Source: Crocodylus rhombifer
Taxonomy: Eukaryota > Chordata > Crocodylia > Crocodylidae
Assembly: GCA_038503035.1 (NCBI GenBank)
Contig: JAVSML010018907.1
Coordinates: 1 to 64,000 of the forward strand
Length of the DNA: 64,000 bases
Direction of reading: 5' to 3'
Notes under the pieces: generated by a model
Databases searched by the model: none
What the model was told of the DNA's origin: nothing
Seen by the model: the letters and a program-made list of their open reading frames with translations, nothing else
Shown here: positions 57,029 through 64,000 of the stretch, piece after piece
Numbering within the stretch: position 1 is the first letter of the stretch
How the letters are laid out: the number at the start of each line of letters is the position of its first letter
Made by a program: the position numbers and the translations under genes

Positions 57029-57148
57029 CAGAGGCCACATCTACACATTCAATTAATGTGCTTTAGGTAATGCACATTAAATCTAGTACCTCCATTACTA
57101 GAAAAATGTGTGTTAGCTTATTTTAACGCACATTAGCTAAAGAACACT
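57029..57148. mobile_element. truncated MITE, relative of the 20.7-kb element
   Basis: CACATCTACACATTCAATTA, ATGTGCTTTAGGTAATGCAC, CTAGTACCTCCAT and CACATTAGCTAAAGAACA match 20750-20870 nearly word for word. The right end is replaced by the T/TG-rich repeat. Confidence 0.8.
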
Positions 57149-57310
57149 AATTTTTTGTTCTTTTATATGTAATGTTAGTTCTTGGTTTTGTTGTGTGTAT
57201 GCATGTGTATTGTGTACACACACACACAAAAATATATATAATTTTTTGTTCTTGCATATAGAGTTTTTGTGCTTAGTTGTGTTGTGTGTGTGTGTGTGTG
57301 TGTGCGTGCA
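57149..57310. repeat. 91-bp tandem duplication with (CA)n and (TG)n
   Basis: AATTTTTTGTTCTT starts at 57149 and at 57240. The first unit ends in (CA)n and TATATA, the second in a (TG)n run at about 57283-57304. Confidence 0.85.
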
Positions 57311-58410
57311 CGCAATGACTGTTTCCAGCACAGGGCTGGAGGACCTGACACCACTTTAAAGAGAAGTTAAAGATCATATCCCTGCCTCAACAGATTACAT
57401 GCAGGGCCCAGTGATGCAAAGACGTACACCCGTGAGAAACGTTAGTCGTCTCAGCAAACCCACCAGTGTCGGGTACTTGTGAGATGTCCACCTGGGCCCT
57501 ACCAGGGCTTTCCATGCGGTTACACCCACTGACTGTGCTAACACAGCCTCTCTCGACCACGGGGACAGGCTGTCCAGGCACAGGCCGATAGGAAACTTGT
57601 CACAGGCAGGCATCAATCCGTAGACGAGAGACCAGCCCCGCAGAAAGGACGAGCAGAGAGACCTTCTCTGCAGCCGAGGACTCTGGCGCTTTTCCAAACA
57701 CGTCCTGCTGCTGTAACCACCAGCTTGGTTCCCTGGGGGCTGGGGAGGGTGGGAAGGGTCAGGCAGACCGACCTAGTGTAGACACAACCTGCCGCCTGAC
57801 CATCCAGGAAGCGCAGTGTCTAGGGAAGCTGCCCAAAAGGGACAGAGCTAAAGAGCAAATCTCAGTCCGCTGAGCAGAGCAAGGTCACCCTTAATTACCG
57901 CAATGTTTTTAGCAAGACGACCAAACCTCACAGCAAAATGACAGGGATGTCACGCAAACCTTCACTGCATAAATTGCAATAATTCTCCTGACAAACTTCA
58001 GAGCCAAGCTGCCGAGCCTGTGTGCTGCCTGACAGGGCCTGTCTGAACAAAGAGATACTGGGGGAAAATAAATGGGATCTAATGTCCACCCAGTGTGAGT
58101 AGAGGGAGAGTGACTTTGGTGGAGCCCTACTGCTGTGTCGTGTACGGGGATCAAAGCCGTGTCTTTGAGCGACTGCCTTTGTCGTGTTCAATAAACCAGT
58201 GGATTTTTAACAACACATAACGAAGAGGGTGATTAAAATAAGCATCATGGCAGCTGAGTACAGAATGACTGCAGGGATACGGCACCCTTATCACGCCACC
58301 CAGCCAATGCCCGATCGCAACCTTTGCATGTTATACGGACCCACAAACGATCAGGCAGAGTCGCACACAACCGCTGGCCCAAAGCCCTGGCATGTTAAAC
58401 ACAGCAGGAG
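57311..58410. other. unannotated stretch
   Basis: No gene or repeat recognised. Confidence 0.45.
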
Positions 58411-58535
58411 TCAAAACTCGTGGCAGAGGTGATATCTTTTATTGGACCAACTAGATATTTGCAAATTTCTAAAGCCATTTTTTGCAAATATCTAGTTGGT
58501 CTAATAAAAGATATCGCCTCTGCCACGAGTTTTGA
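58411..58535. repeat. near-perfect fold-back (inverted repeat)
   Basis: Arms 58411-58465 and 58481-58535 (55 bp each) are reverse complements except at two positions, with a 15-nt loop (58466-58480). An arm reads TCAAAACTCGTGGCAGAGGT, then GATATCTTTTATTGGACCAA, then CTAGATATTTGCAAA. The right arm continues into CCTCTAGACCAACACGGCTA (58545-58564), which looks like the tail of a dispersed element. The 34.8-kb piece shares the GGTCCAATAAAA word. Best read as two opposed copies, or a fold-back product, of one repeat end. Confidence 0.95.
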
Positions 58536-59511
58536 TTCCTTCTGCCTCTAGACCAACACGGCTACAACCGGGATACCTTGCACGTTAAATACAGTTCAAT
58601 TCTCCAGCGCAACTCTGGGCTCTGACCGTCTCTCAGTCCCTTCCCACGACGTCTTCGAACAGGCCTTGCTCTTAGCAAGTCACTTGTACCGTTTAACCTG
58701 CAACTCCTGAATCTCGCTGGCTCTTTTTGTGAGGATAACCCAGATGACAATCTTCCCAGGAACCGTTTTGTCAGCAGGTGAGCAGACGCTGCGTGGCACA
58801 ATGCTCCGTTCCCAGGGGGGCACCGGGCCGTCTGGGAAGCCGCGTGTTTGCAACGAAGCTGGTTCATGCTGGGTGCTGTCATCACACCTGCCACGTAGCT
58901 GGCTCCCTTCTTCCAGCGATCCCAAGCTGCACAACCAGCTTTTCAAGTCACCTGCAAACGATTTTCCCAGAGACAGCCTCCAAGATCCTTCCTCAGAGAT
59001 GTTGAGCAAGCAGAACTAAGCACACATGCCTGAGGACAAAATTTGGTCTCACTGCGGGTCTTTTCACACACAACTGAAATGCAGCCACTTCTGCAGCACA
59101 AATTGGCAGCCGCTGAAGATCAGAGAACAGCACACCATACGGCGCCGGGCTGGGGGGAAGGAATATTTTCTCTTAGTGAAACAACTGGGGGCGTTTTCGG
59201 CAAACAGAACGTGATTCTCCAGCTAGAGTCAGGCCGTGATACTAATGGGAGCCATGCCGCTATCACAGTGAGGCCGTTCTCAGCCTAAATGCCGCAGAGA
59301 CTAATTCTGGAGACTACAAACAAATGACAGAGCCATGTCCCTTGGGATACAGTAAAACCCTTATCTTTAGGAAACCAAGACGCCAGGATGAATTTCAGCT
59401 GACAGGGCTGCTTCACAAGGTCGAGAGGCCTGTGATGAGAAGTGCACGCCACAGGATGGGGTGAAATGGTGGGTTTTGAGGTGTGATGTTACTTCTATTC
59501 CTCTTCAGTGA
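58536..59511. other. unannotated stretch
   Basis: Apart from the short repeat-tail word next to the fold-back (58536-58566), nothing recognised. Confidence 0.45.
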
Positions 59512-59610
59512 GTGCATCTACACATGCAAGTAATGTGGCTGAATAAACTGCAGCAAAGTTTGCACCAGAGTTTATTGCTCGCAGGCGCTGTGTATGCAGG
59601 TGTGTCCGGG
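59512..59610. mobile_element. short palindromic MITE-like element
   Basis: GTGCATCTACACATGCAAG at the left faces CTGTGTATGCAGGTGTGTCC at the right. The inner pair AATAAACTGCAGCAAA / TTTGCACCAGAGTTTATT forms the stem. Same end style as the other MITEs here. Confidence 0.65.
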
Positions 59611-61929
59611 ACCACAGCAAGTCGTGCCGGGTTGGAAAAGCCAAAGCTGACCCAGCTCAGCGTGCTGCGGTGGGGCTGGCTGGGGAACGAGGGTGCTTCA
59701 ATGCGGGGCTAGATGGCCCCCACAGAGAAAATAATTCCACTGTAGGATAGTACTTGTGTCAGGCAGTACTAACCTAGGGTAGAGTTAATTAATTTAGTCT
59801 GTCCTGCCTGCACTCTGTGGGGAAGGGCTCTGGGCACCCCCCCACTACCACTTGGCAGACCCTCAGAAGACAAACATCTGGACAGCTGTGGTGAAGTGCA
59901 ATGGGAGTGCCAAAAGACCAGCTAGTTAAAATGCCTGCGTTGCACAGACTGTCGACTCCCCAACGTCACTCATTTATATAATGCAGGGGTGCAGGCGACC
60001 TGCTCCCCTCGCTGCCGTCCACACGGTGCAAACGCCCCAGACATCAGGTGAGCCGGCCACGCCATCAGCCTTTCAGAGCAGAAGCAGCCAGTGAAAAATC
60101 AAAATTCTGCCCATGACCACTGGCATTTAATCAATATTGTATCTGAAAACATATTAAATTATATTAGGTGGAAAGATTATTCAAGTTAATGTTATCTCCT
60201 TCAAAAACTTGTTTAAAAGCGCAGGCAGACGTGGGGGCTTTCCACCAGCTGAGATCAGTGGATTAGGATTTCACATCAAAATGGAAGGAAACTTCAGATA
60301 AAGCGGCTGACTGAAGTTAATATAGACCGAATATGTAAATATGACACACTAAATTACTCCACTTGCAACAAGTCAATGGTAAATAAGTATCTTTGCTTTT
60401 TCCTTCCCATTACGCTTGGCATGTGATTTATATTCGTTTCCCGCAGCACAGCTGCCGCAATGGAAGACACAGCATCCACCAGCCTCATCAGCAGAAAGGC
60501 GGTGGGAGGAAGGCTTTTGGTTTGATTAGAGTCCCCAAAGGGCCAACTGGGCAATGAATTGCTCCCCGAGGAACTTGATGGGAGATCACATGTGCAAGAC
60601 TATGGCCAAAAGCTCGCTGCCAGCCTATAAATCCAGTCCAGGAAAAAACAGGGGGCTGTTATATTGCTAGACATTTGGCCTGCAGAAGCTTTGTGTTGGT
60701 GTTTAATAAAGCACAGGGCTGACTTGCTTTTGCAAAATAAAACCACAGATCAGGAGGCAAAGCAAAACACACCTGTGTGCAACCGATGCGTGGGGAAGTT
60801 CGGGGGGAAACGTGCACAAACAATGCAGCGCAGCACGTCCGTCTGTGCAGGTCGCCACGAGCACCAGCCTGCCAGCTAAGCACCTCACTTGGTCACAGTC
60901 TGAACATACTCTCCACCATAAGCCCTGGATTCAGACCTGCTCGCCAGATCCCTTCCCGTCCTAACGCCTGAACCTGTGAGCGGCTGAGGACCAGCAGATT
61001 TCAACACAGACCTAAGTCTCCTGGGAACACTGATGCTGCAGGGCTGTGTCTCGTGGCCGGGAGTCAATGCACGGCCTGAGCAAAGAGACTGAAAGCAAAG
61101 CAGGCACGTGAGGGCTGCAGGATGCACAGTCCATATACCCTCCCTGTCTGTCTGTCTCCCCTTGCCTGGGAAGACGAGGCGAAAAAAGAACACCCGGTAT
61201 TGCTCTGTGCAGGCAGTTACTGGGCGCACGGAAGGAGGAAGAGACATAATGCTCTAATCCAAAATCTATAGTCTGGAAAGCATCCGCCACCGATCAGCAC
61301 AGGCACAGGGGCCAGGCTAGGAGGGTTCCCAGTTTTCCCACCGACTTGCTCCCTGACTTTGGGCAAGGCAATGACAGCCAGATTTTGCACATGACCTAAA
61401 CCTTGCCTCTGCCTGTGAGCATCATGTGCTTCGAGGGCACCATTGTGCAGCCATGGCTGGCACTTGGGTGTCTACATCTGATCAACCCAACAAAAGCCAC
61501 ATCCAACAGGGAATCGCTCTTTACTGAAAAGCTCGTGGTTTTATGTCTCCGCTTTGTACACAAAACCCTGCATATCAAGGAATTGTACATGCAAGGTGCG
61601 TACGTGCAACAAAAGGGCACCTTGACAAACAAATGCCTCATCAACGTGCCTGGGCCTGTAGCCAGGGTGGGATAGGGGGGCGAGGCAAAGCTGGAAGTTG
61701 CTTGACAGCTCATCCTTTTTGTTTGCTCTCTGTCTGATCCTTGACCCCTTAAAAAAAAAAATAAAAAAAATCACATTTTGCTCCCATTAATAACCAATGG
61801 TTCAAATCCCAAACTTTCTTCAAAACGCAGGCCCAGCGGAAGATACAAAAATAATTACAGACATGAAATCTGCATGCCTTTGCCCATCACATCCAATTAT
61901 TGTGAGGCTGGGAAAAAGCAAGGCCCCCA
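59611..61929. other. unannotated stretch
   Basis: GTAGGATAGTACTTGTGTCA near 59742 matches GTAGGATAGTACCTGTGTCT inside the 17.5-kb MITE, so 59740-59800 is probably a MITE remnant. 60090-60400 is AT-rich and unique-looking. An A-rich run lies at 61748-61771. No gene recognised. Confidence 0.4.
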
Positions 61930-62105
61930 GGATGATAGTGTCCCTTTAAATAACTCAGCCAGGAAGGCTGCCAAGATAGCCCCAACATTTTTAAGCAGTT
62001 CTGCGCGGATCCCATCAGGTCCCAGAGCCACGGCTGGCGGCACATCTGCAGCAGCTATTTTTACTTCCTCTGCCACGATCTGAGCATTAAGAAGATCCCT
62101 GCTTG
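61930..62105 (-). pseudogene. isolated LINE reverse-transcriptase fragment (not CR1)
   Basis: On the minus strand about 58 codons read without a stop, including VAEEVKIAAADVP, GPDGIRAELLKNVG and AELFKGTLSSWG. The pattern (E-V...A...GPDGI.AELLK..., then LF...W) is the finger region at the start of non-LTR reverse transcriptases. The AELLK following GPDGI is more like RTE-type than the CR1 copies in this window, but the clade is not settled. Neither the catalytic FADD region nor other RT parts were found nearby, so this is a short remnant. Confidence 0.6.
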
Positions 62106-64000
62106 CTCACCGGGGGTCAGGAAAAGCTATGCTCAGAAGGCAGATGTCCAACTTTTGCCTGAAAAACGGAGCAATATGATGTACCGTAATAGGATCTTAA
62201 AAAAGGTCACCCATCTCCTCCGGAGGCACGCGGCTCACCCATTTTTTACAGTACAGAAATCTGCCCTTTCATAGTCTGCAGGTCACTGCTGTGGGGCTAG
62301 CAGGACATCTGGACTGTCGCCACATTCAAGGACTCTCAGCTTTATTATCTCTGAAAAGCTGCTTTATCTTTGCTGCCCAGATCAGGGCTAATTTTGGCCC
62401 AGGGTCTCCTACAATTTAATAAGCAGAGTCTTTTCTTTCCAAAATTAATCTTCTCTTTCCGACCTGAATGCAGATGCAACAGCTGTAGCATGTTAATGTC
62501 CTGAATGAGACGAACCTCCTGCCTTAATCCGGTTTGCTCGTCACAGCAATGAGAGCAGGGCTCTCTGCAATATCTCAACAAATTGTTCTTGGGAAGACAA
62601 ACAAACCCCGTGCACCTCAGACCCGAGCTGTTTAACTACAGGCTCTTTGGCCCAAAATGAAACATTAGAGAGTGAGCTGCTGTCAGGTTTCTTTGGAGCA
62701 AAGAAAGGAATAGGAAGAGGGGCTGCACGGAGCTCCCACGTACACTTAACAAAGCATCACCAGCGACTGCTGCAGAAAGGAAGAAGCGACAAGAAAAAAA
62801 ATCAGACCTGGGAAGCAGAGGAGGAGAAAGGGAAAAGGGAATCATGGGCAAGGAGGCAACCACTTCAGAAACCTGCTGGAAACCCCTGACTCTGCCAGGA
62901 GGGGACAGGCCTCTCTGGAAGGGCACGCAACTGAATTCCTGCCCAAGTAATTCACCTCCACGGGCAGTTCACCTCCGGGCAGCCGGAAGAGTCAAAAAGG
63001 CAGCGGATGCTTTGCTGCTCCCATCGCCATCTGTTTGGACTCCCGGGGCCAGGACGCGTCCCACTCTGCCGGCACCGGGGAGGTCTGGAGGACCTGGGGC
63101 TCGCTACGCCGCCCCTCTTCCTCTACCCCGTGCCTGGCTTGCACACGTGGGCCAGGGATGCAGCATCCACTGCGAAAAGCCCAACTCATTCTTTGTGTTG
63201 TGCAAAGCAAAAGGCTCCTGGTTCCTCTCCCTCCCCTCCTTTGACATTTGCAAAATAGCAGAGATCACAGTGCTGAGAGCCACGGAAAGGCCTGAAATAG
63301 CAAAGGAGAGCACTAAAAGGGTTTCATCCTCAAATGCCACCACTTCCATCCTCCAGAATTGCCGGTTATTGAGCAAAGAGCTCAACCAGAGAAACCAGAA
63401 CACCATAAAGGTCATCCATAGGGCCCCAACCTGCAATCCTGCCCCTAGCTGAGCTGAAGATACAGAGGCTGAGAAACTCCTGTACCACTGCCAGTCGGAT
63501 GGAGCTATTTACGCTCCAGTAATTGCCAAGGTATTTTAGACCTACGTGGAAAACAGACCTTGGTATCCACTCAGAAGAGGCTGAAAGGTTTTTCACGATG
63601 ACATAATGCACCAGCCTTTGCAACACGCACGTAGAAAGTACTCCTTCGTTGCAAGATTGCTTCCCTAAATTCCTAATCGACAGAGAGGCAAAGGCCACGT
63701 CAGATGCACAGATACCATGGTGATGCACGCGCAGCACGGGAGCCTTCAGGAGCTCTCTGTTGCTTGGGATCTGAAGAGAAACGCAGCACGTGCCCTCAAG
63801 GCTGGACCCTCCGATCAGATCTGTGCGAGCCTAACGTCTTGTGCAAAGAAGGGCACGTGCACGGTCCACAACCTTTGTCTGGACGTCCGCATCTTTCACC
63901 CGTGTGCCCAGCTGAGTGCTTCTTGGTGCACGTGGTTACCACGAGTGCACACGTCAGCCAGGGCTGTGCTTTGTTATAAGCTAGCTGCATGTGCAATGAG
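62106..64000. other. unannotated stretch
   Basis: No gene recognised. The 202-codon frame at 62844-63452 (+) has an ATG but no family features and spans GC-rich sequence with few stops. Confidence 0.45.

Noticed and set aside
62844..63452. 202-codon plus-strand open frame
   Set aside because: No family features, no supporting gene context, and a shadow frame on the other strand.
1..64000. CRISPR array, bacterial operon or prophage
   Set aside because: No regularly spaced identical repeats with unique spacers and no gene-dense coding layout. The repeat content is that of a vertebrate.
1..64000. tRNA or rRNA genes
   Set aside because: No tRNA-like A and B boxes with a foldable clover leaf and no rRNA blocks noticed by eye. 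A covariance search was not possible here.

Overview
The window looks like non-coding nuclear DNA from a vertebrate, most likely a sauropsid and probably a crocodilian. The evidence is the repeat content. There are many CR1 non-LTR retrotransposons with the short tail repeats typical of amniote CR1 (TCATAG/CTATGA units), old MIR-like SINE pieces that are still legible, short hAT elements, and palindromic MITEs sharing a 'GGCTGCATCTACAC'-like end. The crocodilian call rests on recalled subfamily appearance, not on a search. I found no host protein-coding gene, rRNA, tRNA or CRISPR array that I could support. Apart from reverse-transcriptase frames inside CR1 copies, the open frames are unsupported by homology, conservation or splice structure.

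Layout. 1-6.6 kb: no recognised features. 6.65-8.8 kb: a GCAGA-rich repeat, then a 5'-truncated CR1 whose RT frame is fused to about 133 codons of unrelated upstream sequence. 10.3-11.8 kb: a pyrimidine-rich degenerate minisatellite with a clean 45-bp core. 14.1-16.8 kb: CR1 3' ends on the minus strand, one pair nested. 17.5-21.7 kb: MITE, MIR fragment, a decayed CR1 with a mutated catalytic box, another MITE and another CR1 end. 24.8-27.6 kb: CR1 fragments on both strands and the best-preserved CR1 (486-codon RT-to-C-terminus frame, minus strand). 30.2-34.9 kb: the densest part, with a MITE, a MIR-like fragment, a probable solo LTR, and an old minus-strand CR1 broken up by a TA-flanked DNA transposon, a CR1 tail, an unidentified insert and a composite MITE. 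35-48.5 kb: mostly unrecognised sequence with a few CR1, MIR-like and DNA-transposon pieces. 48.6-49.8 kb: a second copy of the LTR family, minus strand, full of tandem repeats. 50.8-51.3 kb: a CR1 3' end interrupted by a 321-bp hAT element with an 8-bp target duplication. 55.7 kb: a 187-bp hAT element with a perfect 8-bp target duplication. 56.4-56.9 kb: a third, partial LTR copy. 57-60 kb: MITE pieces, TG repeats and a 125-bp near-perfect fold-back. 61.9-62.1 kb: an isolated reverse-transcriptase fragment of another LINE clade.

Function. The recognisable genes belong to selfish elements: CR1 reverse transcriptases, all 5'-truncated here, plus non-autonomous DNA transposons and LTRs that depended on proteins encoded elsewhere. 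Between repeats lie AT-rich islands with many TAATTA/ATTA cores that could be conserved regulatory DNA. That is inference and needs cross-species alignment. I saw no convincing new biological system. The most useful leads are the LTR family with internal minisatellite growth, the nested insertion history at 32-34.8 kb, the long fold-back, and the isolated RT fragment.
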